9,292 nt of DNA from NCBI GenBank assembly GCA_031551595.1, contig JAVBNK010000177.1:1-9292 (forward strand), read 5' to 3'. Made by a program: the position numbers and the translations under genes. Numbering within the stretch: position 1 is the stretch's first letter; every line of letters begins with the position of its first letter. This document shows, one piece after another, positions 1 through 5,121 of the stretch. Below the pieces are notes generated by a model. It searched no databases. It had not been told where the DNA came from and saw nothing but the letters and a program-made list of their open reading frames with translations. Origin of the DNA: JAVBOW01 sp031551595. GTDB taxonomy: Bacteria > Bacteroidota > Bacteroidia > Bacteroidales > Rikenellaceae.

Positions 1-704
1 GCCACCGGGGCCGTCGGCGGAGAGAGGATACCTTTTTTGCCCAGGCGGATGAACACCCCGGCGCTGAAGTAGAGGTTGTCCAGCGGCGAACGCTGGTAGA
101 AGTTGGGCGGATATTTGTTGTAGTTCTTCAGGATGTCCGAATAGCCGATGTTGTAGCGTCCTTCGACCATCAGTTCGAAACGCCCCATGATGTAATTGAC
201 CCCCAGGCCGCCGCACAGGCCGTAGCCCCAGCGGTTGTCGCGCACGGTGACCATGTCGTACCTGCGGCGGTCGTAGATCGGGCCGTCGCGCTTCGAGTCC
301 AGCTCTTCGTAGGAGTCTAGGTTGTAGGAAAGCACCACCCCCAGGTTGAGGTAGACCCTCATGTCGCGCCCCATCACATAGACGTGCGGCTGCCAGAAGA
401 AAGGCAGTTCTATGGAATTCACCCAGCGTGTGTAGACGGTGTCGGGCCGGGCCGGATCGGGTTGTGTGTATCCTTTCTGGATGTATTGCAGGTCGATTTC
501 GATGCCGCCGAGGTATTTTTCGGCCGTGTAGTATTTGTAGGCGATCCCGGCGTTGTAGAGCCCCCACAGCGACCCGGTCTCTTCTTTCGGGAAGAGCCGT
601 ACGGTGCCGTTGCCGTAACCTCCGCGCACGCCGAAATAGTGTTGCGCCCCCGCCGTGAGCGGCAGCAGCAACATGAGCGATATGACGATCCTGCGCAGTC
701 CCAT
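1..704 (-). CDS. Outer-membrane beta-barrel protein (porin-like), 3' end cut by window edge
   Basis: I translated the minus strand from the ATG at 702-704; the frame stays open to base 1, giving about 234 residues. The N-terminus is a signal peptide (MGLRRIVISLMLLLPLTAGAQ) with a signal-peptidase I type AGA-Q end. The mature part has repeated aromatic/glycine beta-strand patterns such as HYFGVRGGYGNG, WGYGLCGGLGVNYIMG and NLYFSAGVFIRLGKKG, which fit the small outer-membrane beta-barrel families (OMP_b-brl type) common in Bacteroidetes. It should sit in the outer membrane; substrate and role cannot be read from the sequence. The start lies 3 bases after the stop of the Ig-like protein gene, so the two are probably co-transcribed and translationally coupled. 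Only a few C-terminal residues should be missing, because the predicted last strand is present near the edge. Confidence 0.85.
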   Translation of the reverse strand, partial: MGLRRIVISLMLLLPLTAGAQHYFGVRGGYGNGTVRLFPKEETGSLWGLYNAGIAYKYYTAEKYLGGIEIDLQYIQKGYTQPDPARPDTVYTRWVNSIELPFFWQPHVYVMGRDMRVYLNLGVVLSYNLDSYEELDSKRDGPIYDRRRYDMVTVRDNRWGYGLCGGLGVNYIMGRFELMVEGRYNIGYSDILKNYNKYPPNFYQRSPLDNLYFSAGVFIRLGKKGILSPPTAPV

Positions 705-707
705 AAT

Positions 708-2669
708 TTATCGTGTGGGCATCGGTATTCCGGTGTTCAGGCCTCCAAATCCCATGCCGCCGCCCTGCGGTTGGTTCTGGTTTTGGTTGCGCGGCTGCTC
801 GGCGCGTTGCTTCATCATTTTCTGTATCCGTTCGGCTTCCAGCACGCGCAGCTGTTCCATCACGCCCTGCATGGTCACGGGGGCGAACACTTTCGACATG
901 TCCATGTCGTAGTCGTAGGTATAGTTTTTCCGCAACACCAACTCCGCTTCGCCTTTGCCCGTGAGGAAGATCTCCGCACGCTCGGGCTGGATGCGCTGGA
1001 TCAGGCGGCCGGAGTCCCACTCCCCGTTGCCGTTGTCGTCCTCGATCACGCGGATGCGCACCGTGCTTATTTCGAGGTAGTCGAACGTATATTTTCCGTC
1101 GCGCACCCCGCGCGTTTCGCGCATCACCTTGCCGCCCTGGTCGAGGATCTGGATCACGTAGCGGCTTTCGGGGGTTTTGCCCTTGACCGTGAGGTTGATC
1201 ACCGCGTAATCCGACGCGGGCATCACGGTGAATTTTGCCCGCAGGGTATCGTTCCGCTGCCCTGCGATGTTGCCGATCGCCCCCGCCGGGATCACCAGTT
1301 CGTACTGTCCCTCCGGCACCCACGCCGACTTCAGCGCCCAGTGCAACATATTGGCCGTGTCCTGCTCGAAGCGGAACCGGGCGCGGTATTGGTTGCCTTC
1401 CTTGTCGCTGCGGGTGAGTGTGACGGCCGCGCTGTCGATGGCCGATACGGGGATCTCGAACGTGAACGGGATGTTATGGTAGGGGTTGAGTTCCTGGCGT
1501 GCGTCCACTTTGTACCTGAACGGATTGGGAGGGGGCAGCGTGTCGTTCCTGTCTTTTTTCTTCGGTTCGAAATATTTCCACGCCAGGGCGAGTTTTTCGG
1601 TGACGGGCCGCAATACGTTGAGCGAGTCGTGCTTCAGGTAGGTGACCGAGCCCCTGATGGTGTCGGGCAATTCGGCCGAAGGTACGTCGAGCCACAGGCT
1701 CAGCGAGTCGCGCGTAGGCTTATAGTATTGGGTGATGATGCGCGAGGAGTCGATACCGTATAGCGTAAGCGAGTCTATTTTAGGGTACTTGGCTCCGAAC
1801 ACCAGGTCGATGCGGTGCTGCGAAGGGCGCGACGCTTTCGAAAGGTGCTGCCGCCGGAATCCTTCGTCCATGAAGAGGCGGAAATAGAGTTGCGGGTCGG
1901 GGACGTTGTATTTGCGGGTGGTGTCGTAACGCACCGTGAATCCGGGCAGCCGCGTGGGGTTGCATACGCTGTCCAGGAACGCCACGCGGTCGATTCCCGG
2001 GTCGTAGAGGCGGTTGTCGTTCTTATCCTCCATCGCGTAGACGCGGTAGTCGATCGGCTTGAGGTTTTCGGCGATGAAAAGGCCGTTGGCCTGGGCGCGT
2101 GCGACGGCGTCCGGGGCTTTGAACGGCAGCGAGTCGTATGCGGCGGTGTCGCGCCGCGCGTCGTAGAACAGGATGTAGGTTTTCGACACGCTGTCGCGGG
2201 TGCGGGCATCGACCGTGTAGCCCGACATGAGCATCGAGTCGATCGTCGCACCGGTCGAAAAGACATACCGCAGGTCATTGAGCGGATTGCCTTCGTTGTT
2301 GTCCTGGACGCTGCCGCAGAAGTTGAGCGAGTAGGTCTGGTCGGGCTTCAGGGTGTCTTTCAGGTCGATCTGGATGCCGCGTCCCTTGATGGTCAGCGTG
2401 GGCTGTTTGCTCGCGAAGGGCGACATATAGAACTCCTTATGCTGGTCTTTGAGGACGACATACTCGTCGAACTCGATGAAAATGCGCTTTTCCTTGAAGT
2501 TGGTCGTGCCGTAGGCGGGGGCCATGCCTCCGGGGATGACCCTCGGGGGCAGCGTATCGCGGGGGCCGCCCTGCGGGGCCATGGGGTTGGCGCAATTCCA
2601 CACCGTTCCCAGCCCGAAAAAGGCTGCGAAGCATAGTTTTACCGCCGTTTTATACAGGTTCCTACCCAT
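708..2669 (-). CDS. Large secreted Ig-like (Big_5/SbsA-type) domain protein
   Basis: About 653 residues from ATG 2669; a GTG at 2675 in the same frame is an alternative start two codons upstream. The N-terminus is a hydrophobic export signal ending near Cys-Ala-Asn-Pro, followed by GGPRDTLPPRV, the usual opening of Bacteroidetes Ig-like lipoproteins. Roughly residues 30-145 form the Big_5/SbsA-like Ig domain (IFIEFDEYVVL, TYSLNF, NDLRYVFSTG). Two transthyretin-like segments follow (YRVYAMEDKNDNRLYDPG near residue 215; RVIEDDNGNGEWDSGRL near 565), each with an acidic D-x-N-x-N Ca-binding-like loop. The C-terminal tail is rich in Gln, Asn and Gly and of low complexity. It is probably anchored in the envelope, facing the periplasm or surface, and its function is unknown. 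The lipobox is poor: Asn precedes the Cys, where Gly, Ala or Ser is normal. It is the first gene of an operon with the downstream beta-barrel protein. Confidence 0.85.
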   Translation of the reverse strand: MGRNLYKTAVKLCFAAFFGLGTVWNCANPMAPQGGPRDTLPPRVIPGGMAPAYGTTNFKEKRIFIEFDEYVVLKDQHKEFYMSPFASKQPTLTIKGRGIQIDLKDTLKPDQTYSLNFCGSVQDNNEGNPLNDLRYVFSTGATIDSMLMSGYTVDARTRDSVSKTYILFYDARRDTAAYDSLPFKAPDAVARAQANGLFIAENLKPIDYRVYAMEDKNDNRLYDPGIDRVAFLDSVCNPTRLPGFTVRYDTTRKYNVPDPQLYFRLFMDEGFRRQHLSKASRPSQHRIDLVFGAKYPKIDSLTLYGIDSSRIITQYYKPTRDSLSLWLDVPSAELPDTIRGSVTYLKHDSLNVLRPVTEKLALAWKYFEPKKKDRNDTLPPPNPFRYKVDARQELNPYHNIPFTFEIPVSAIDSAAVTLTRSDKEGNQYRARFRFEQDTANMLHWALKSAWVPEGQYELVIPAGAIGNIAGQRNDTLRAKFTVMPASDYAVINLTVKGKTPESRYVIQILDQGGKVMRETRGVRDGKYTFDYLEISTVRIRVIEDDNGNGEWDSGRLIQRIQPERAEIFLTGKGEAELVLRKNYTYDYDMDMSKVFAPVTMQGVMEQLRVLEAERIQKMMKQRAEQPRNQNQNQPQGGGMGFGGLNTGIPMPTR

Positions 2670-2689
2670 CTGCACACACTATCGACCGA

Positions 2690-2697
2690 CAAAGATA
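2690..2697 (-). promoter_or_regulatory. Bacteroidetes -7 box of the Ig-like/beta-barrel operon
   Basis: The minus strand reads TATCTTTG, a perfect TAnnTTTG. A start of transcription 5-8 bases downstream falls near 2682-2685, leaving a leader of only about 7-16 bases before the GTG or ATG start. The expected -33 position reads TGGG rather than TTTG, so that half is weak. Confidence 0.6.
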
Positions 2698-2729
2698 CGA
2701 TTTTTCGGGAGATTCGCCCACGGCGCCCG

Positions 2730-2747
2730 AAAAAGAGGCTTCGCCTC
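2730..2747 (-). terminator. Small intrinsic terminator-like hairpin, minus strand
   Basis: On the minus strand GAGGC-GAA-GCCTC is followed directly by TTTTT (plus-strand 2730-2734). The stem is only 5 bp but GC-rich. It would stop minus-strand transcripts coming out of the hairpin block before they reach the promoter of the Ig-like gene. Confidence 0.4.
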
Positions 2748-2751
2748 CGGC

Positions 2752-2786
2752 GGGTTCCTTTTTCTGCCAGGAGAATAAAGGAACCC
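2752..2786. repeat. Perfect 10-bp inverted repeat
   Basis: GGGTTCCTTT at 2752-2761 is exactly complementary to AAAGGAACCC at 2777-2786, with a 15-base loop. No T-tract follows on either strand, so it is not an obvious terminator. Confidence 0.7.
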
Positions 2787-2801
2787 CAAAGGCCGGCGCC
2801 C

Positions 2802-2897
2802 GGGTACCCGCTACGGATTTTTCCTCGCCGGCGAACAGAAATACCACTTCGTTACAGGTTCCGGTTCGCCGGCCGTTCGAAAAATCCTGCGGGTCCC
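2802..2897. repeat. 96-bp long imperfect palindrome
   Basis: Three nested arms pair in register: 2802-2811 with 2889-2897 (one bulged base), GGATTTTTC 2815-2823 with GAAAAATCC 2879-2887 (perfect), and GCCGGCGAAC 2827-2836 with GTTCGCCGGC 2864-2873 (perfect). That is about 28 base pairs separated by small internal loops, with an apical loop of 27 bases. Confidence 0.7.
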
Positions 2898-2952
2898 AAC
2901 CTGCGTTCCAAGGGCGCGATCTGTCCCTTGTAAAGGCCTCGGGGATGGTTTC

Positions 2953-2988
2953 TCTTCGACGCTCGGCCGTCGAAGAAGGCCGAGCGTC
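2953..2988. repeat. Two overlapping, mutually exclusive hairpins
   Basis: TCTTCGACG (2953-2961) pairs perfectly with CGTCGAAGA (2968-2976). GACGCTCGGCC (2958-2968) pairs perfectly with GGCCGAGCGTC (2978-2988). The two stems share bases 2958-2961 and 2968, so only one can form at a time. Confidence 0.7.
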
Positions 2989-3144
2989 GGGGCGTTATTC
3001 GCTATATTCGGGCTGCGTTGCGACCCGCGCGGCTCTTTAATAAGGAGGTGCGCTCCTCCCGGCACACGGGAAATCGGCGACCTGCGCCGTATAAGGGTTG
3101 TAAAGTGATTTTGCCCTCCTGAAAATTCGCCCTTCAGGGAAGGC

Positions 3145-3167
3145 CGCCGGGCCGCCGCCGCCCGGCG
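3145..3167. repeat. Perfect 8-bp GC hairpin
   Basis: CGCCGGGC (3145-3152) pairs with GCCCGGCG (3160-3167) around a 7-base loop. The right arm lies in a GC-rich word (GCCGCCCGGCGCG) that recurs in the intergenic block near 4896-4908. Confidence 0.6.
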
Positions 3168-3201
3168 CGGAGGGCTGAAAACCGCGTATTCATTCTCCGC
3201 T

Positions 3202-3232
3202 GGCGGCAGGCTGCAAGCCCGCCTTTTGTTTT
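3202..3232 (+). terminator. Terminator-like hairpin, plus strand, overlapping the next promoter
   Basis: GGCG (3202-3205) pairs with CGCC (3220-3223) and GGCT (3209-3212) with AGCC (3216-3219), leaving a 3-base bulge and a 3-base loop. The tract TTTTGTTTTT follows. The T-tract also supplies the TTTG of the promoter at 3225-3255, so terminator and promoter are fused. It would stop plus-strand transcripts leaving the hairpin block. Confidence 0.45.
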
Positions 3233-3255
3233 TCCCGTGAAAGTTGCTACCTTTA
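3225..3255 (+). promoter_or_regulatory. Bacteroidetes-type promoter for the structured RNA
   Basis: TTTG at 3225-3228, a 19-base spacer, then TACCTTTA at 3248-3255. This matches the Bacteroidetes primary sigma consensus TTTG-N19-TAnnTTTG except for the last base. The predicted start, about 5-8 bases downstream, is at 3260-3263, exactly the first base of the closing stem of the RNA that follows. Confidence 0.65.
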
Positions 3256-3260
3256 CCCCT

Positions 3261-3383
3261 GCTTCACAGGCGAAATAAATAATATTGCTTTAACGCCGAT
3301 TGAGGGCTGGACCCCCGGTGCGGTGTTAAAGCTGTATTGTTTGTAGTCTGTGAAGCTAATGAACAAGCCGGGGGTTCTTTTAT
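3261..3383 (+). ncRNA. Structured RNA: 6S-like RNA or attenuator leader
   Basis: GCTTCACAG (3261-3269) is exactly complementary to CTGTGAAGC (3348-3356). Inside it GCTTTAACGCCG (3287-3298) pairs with CGGTGTTAAAGC (3321-3332), 12 bp with one G-U. Between the stems lie two unpaired, AT-rich strands of 17 and 15 bases. Closing stem, large open bubble and apical hairpin is the architecture of 6S RNA, which mimics an open promoter and binds RNA polymerase. A good promoter starts at the first stem base. A competing fold pairs 3309-3318 of the apical loop with 3368-3377, followed by TTTTATTT; it cannot coexist with the other stems without a pseudoknot and looks like a terminator. The RNA may therefore be 6S (the 6S-Flavo class is my guess) or a transcription attenuator for the next gene. 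The structure is seen; the identity is inference. Confidence 0.5.
3348..3366 (+). repeat. 19-nt 3'-end motif, copy 1
   Basis: CTGTGAAGCT-AAT-GAACAA sits just before the terminator-like sequence of the structured RNA. The same motif with the same spacing recurs at 4788-4806 next to the rpsU terminator (16 of 19 bases identical). Confidence 0.6.
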
Positions 3384-4520
3384 TTGAGTGCTACTCCCAA
3401 CTTGGCGAAAATCAAAGAACTTCTTAATGGGCTGTGGGTCTTTACGGTGCGTGAGCGCCGCGCCATCCTGTGGTTCATCCCTGTCATCATCGTGGTGTCA
3501 TTGGTGGTGGCGTCGCTCTCGCGGCCGCGCTTCGAGCAAAGCCTCCATGCGGCTGCCGGAGAACCCGGCCAACCCTTCGCCGCACCGCACCCGGAACCTG
3601 CGGCCGCAGCAACCCCTTCGCTGTTCCGTTTCGACCCCAACACGATCGACTACCGCGGCCTGCGCAAGCTGGGGTTCACGGCGCGTGCCGCCTCGGGCAT
3701 CCTCAGGTACCGCGCGAGCGGCAAAATTTTCCGCATCCGGGAAGATTTCGCCGCCTGCCGGGACGTGGGCGACTCGGTGTTCTATGCGCTGGAGCCCTAT
3801 ATAATAATAGGTGCGCAGTTTGCCGTCGGGAAATCCGCTGCCGCCGTACCCGCCGCGCGGCCCGGAGCGTCCGCCGCACCCGTCCGCGAATCCCCCGCAC
3901 CTTTCGACCCCAACGCCCTCGACGCCGAAGGTTTCCGCAAGTTGGGATTTTCCATCCGCCAGGCCGAAGCCATCGTCAAACGCCGCGAACAGACCGGCGG
4001 CTTCCGGTCGGCGGCCGAGTTCGCGGAATGCTATGTGGTCAGCGACGAAATGTTCGCACGCCTGGGACCTTATATCCGTATCGCTGCGCCCGCCGTCGAA
4101 CCCGCCGCGCGCATCGAACTGAACGCCGCCGACTCGGCCGGGCTGGTCGCGGTGCGCGGCATCGGGGCCCTGACCGCAGGCCGTATCGTCGCCTACCGCG
4201 CACGCCTCGGGGGTTTCGCACGCGCCGGACAACTGGCCGAGGTCCAGGGCATGACCGAACAGAACTATGAAAGAATTTTACAACAAATTTCGGTCGACAG
4301 TAGTGTGATTCAAAAAATAGATATTAACTTTGCCCTCCCGGAAAAACTGGCCGGACATCCGTACATACCCTCTGCGGTGCTGCGGAAGATAGTGAAAAAC
4401 AGGCAATTGAAAGGAGGTTGGAGTACACCTGAAAGTATGATCGAAGACGGAACGTTGACCGAGGCCCAGGCGGCCCGTTTGGCTCCGTACCTCAAATTCA
4501 CTCCAATCCTTAACCGATAA
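3384..4520 (+). CDS. Membrane-anchored helix-hairpin-helix (ComEA-like) protein
   Basis: 378 residues from a TTG at 3384. Residues 27-45 are one transmembrane helix (ILWFIPVIIVVSLVVAS), preceded by basic RERR, so the C-terminal part should face the periplasm. A low-complexity Ala/Pro linker follows. There are then four related modules: FDPNTIDYRGLRKLGF (83-140), FDPNALDAEGFRKLGF (174-232), IELNAADSAGLVAVRGIGALTAGRIVAYR (244-305) and a diverged one at 312-375. The third has the classic HhH hairpin VRGIGALTAGRI; the family includes DNA-binding ComEA, but here the substrate is unknown. Similar single-TM HhH proteins are frequent in Bacteroidetes. The start is uncertain: the TTG lies inside the T-tract after the RNA's terminator-like stem and has no ribosome site; TTG 3402 or GTG 3447 are alternatives. 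rpsU follows after 14 bases. Confidence 0.8.
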   Translation: MSATPNLAKIKELLNGLWVFTVRERRAILWFIPVIIVVSLVVASLSRPRFEQSLHAAAGEPGQPFAAPHPEPAAAATPSLFRFDPNTIDYRGLRKLGFTARAASGILRYRASGKIFRIREDFAACRDVGDSVFYALEPYIIIGAQFAVGKSAAAVPAARPGASAAPVRESPAPFDPNALDAEGFRKLGFSIRQAEAIVKRREQTGGFRSAAEFAECYVVSDEMFARLGPYIRIAAPAVEPAARIELNAADSAGLVAVRGIGALTAGRIVAYRARLGGFARAGQLAEVQGMTEQNYERILQQISVDSSVIQKIDINFALPEKLAGHPYIPSAVLRKIVKNRQLKGGWSTPESMIEDGTLTEAQAARLAPYLKFTPILNR

Positions 4521-4534
4521 AAATTTTTACTGTA

Positions 4535-4726
4535 ATGATCATCATGCCCATCAAAGAGGGAGAAAACATCGAACGCGCCCTCAAAAAGTTCAAACGCAAA
4601 TACGAAAAAACCGGCGTCCTCAAAGAGCTCCGCTCGCGCCAGTATTTCACCAAACCTTCCGTGACCAAGCGTAAAGCCATGCAGCACGCCGTCTACGTGG
4701 AGCATATGCACCTGGGCGAGGAATAG
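4535..4726 (+). CDS. rpsU: 30S ribosomal protein bS21
   Basis: 63 residues. The N-terminus MIIMPIKEGENIERALKKF and the core RKYEKTGVLKELRSRQYF followed by KPSVTKRKA match the bS21 family, and the length equals the usual Bacteroidales form. The protein binds the 30S subunit near the 3' end of 16S rRNA and the anti-Shine-Dalgarno, and takes part in initiation. The start at 4535 is preferred over Met4 because Bacteroidales S21 begins MI-V/I-x-P-V/I-KEGENIE. There is no Shine-Dalgarno: the 14 bases before it are AT-rich (AAAAATTTTTACTGTA), which is normal for this phylum. It follows the HhH gene closely and probably shares its transcript, which ends at the strong terminator at 4810-4843. Confidence 0.95.
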   Translation: MIIMPIKEGENIERALKKFKRKYEKTGVLKELRSRQYFTKPSVTKRKAMQHAVYVEHMHLGEE

Positions 4727-4787
4727 CCGCAGGCGCAAGACATATTATCAGGGGCAACCCTCCCCGTCCGGATGTGTATTACGTATG

Positions 4788-4806
4788 CTGTGAAGCTTGA
4801 GAACAA
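4788..4806 (+). repeat. 19-nt 3'-end motif, copy 2
   Basis: CTGTGAAGCT-TGA-GAACAA, three bases before the rpsU terminator stem. It matches 3348-3366 at 16 of 19 positions; the three differences all fall in the middle triplet. Unlike copy 1, no complementary GCTTCACAG lies upstream in this transcript's 3' UTR. Confidence 0.6.
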
Positions 4807-4809
4807 CGG

Positions 4810-4843
4810 CCCGGAATTTCCGAAAGGAAGTTCCGGGTTTTTT
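4810..4843 (+). terminator. Strong intrinsic terminator of rpsU
   Basis: CCCGGAATTTCC (4810-4821) pairs with GGAAGTTCCGGG (4826-4837) around GAAA, 12 bp with one G-U, followed by TTTTTT. Confidence 0.9.
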
Positions 4844-5107
4844 ATTGAGGCCGATGCGGAATTCCCTCCGTCGCGATGCAAGGCCGTCAGCCGCAGCCGC
4901 CCGGCGCGAGGGGAATTTACGGCCCGGATCGCATAAGGCACGGCCAATGTTCCGCTTCCGGCTCCCATTCCCGCCGGGCAGCCCGCAGCCGGCGGAGGGT
5001 CGGGAATCGGAGCCGCAGGTGAAATTTCCCGGCACTCCGCCGCCGATGGCTGACGACTGGCGGCTGACGGCCTCCGCAGGAGGCCGGGTGGGCGACATGA
5101 ATTTTTG
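4844..5107. other. Gene-free palindromic intergenic block before xerC
   Basis: No credible gene on either strand. The block is GC-rich and holds several inverted repeats: AATTCCCTC 4860-4868 with GAGGGGAATT 4908-4917 (one bulged G), 4959-5015, and GGCCTCC-GCA-GGAGGCC at 5069-5085. GGCTGACG is repeated in tandem fashion at about 5048 and 5063. It shares the word GCCGCCCGGCGCG (4896-4908) with the other hairpin block near 3157-3169. Confidence 0.5.
4959..5015. repeat. 15-bp inverted repeat with nested GC stem
   Basis: 4959-4973 pairs with 5001-5015 with one mismatch (CGGCTCC-C-ATTCCCG against CGGGAAT-C-GGAGCCG). Inside it, CCGCCGG near 4971 can alternatively pair with CCGGCGG at 4989-4995. No T-tract follows, so it is not an obvious terminator. 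Confidence 0.6.
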
Positions 5108-5115
5108 TACCTTTG
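5108..5115 (+). promoter_or_regulatory. -7 box of xerC
   Basis: TACCTTTG is a perfect TAnnTTTG. The predicted transcription start, 5-8 bases further, is at 5120-5123, which coincides with the xerC ATG at 5122. The transcript is therefore leaderless or nearly so. No good -33 box is present at the expected distance. Confidence 0.6.
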
Positions 5116-5121
5116 CGGTAA

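Larger units (their letters stand above)
2676..3224. other. Gene-free, hairpin-rich intergenic block
   Basis: I see no credible gene here. The open frames on both strands (for example an 84-codon minus frame ending at 2811) have no recognisable family, start signal or codon pattern. The block is instead dense in inverted repeats: 2735-2747, 2752-2786, 2802-2897, 2909-2930 (CAAGGG/CCCTTG), 2953-2988, 3044-3058 and 3145-3167. A terminator-like hairpin lies at each end, the left one acting on minus-strand and the right one on plus-strand transcripts. It may be a dispersed intergenic element or may encode structured RNA; neither can be decided from one copy. Confidence 0.6.

Noticed and set aside
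384..1763. 459-codon plus-strand open frame, and the similar one at 1815-2636
   Set aside because: Both are antisense to the Ig-like gene, have no recognisable family and have shadow-like composition (His/Arg/Val/Asp rich), as expected opposite a GC-rich gene.
2811..3065. 84-codon minus-strand frame in the hairpin block
   Set aside because: It runs through several perfect inverted repeats, has no ribosome or promoter signal and its residues are typical of translated non-coding DNA. Such frames are often called as hypothetical proteins when they lie in a dispersed repeat.
3498..4232. 244-codon minus-strand open frame
   Set aside because: Antisense to the HhH modules, which are clearly real; no family features.
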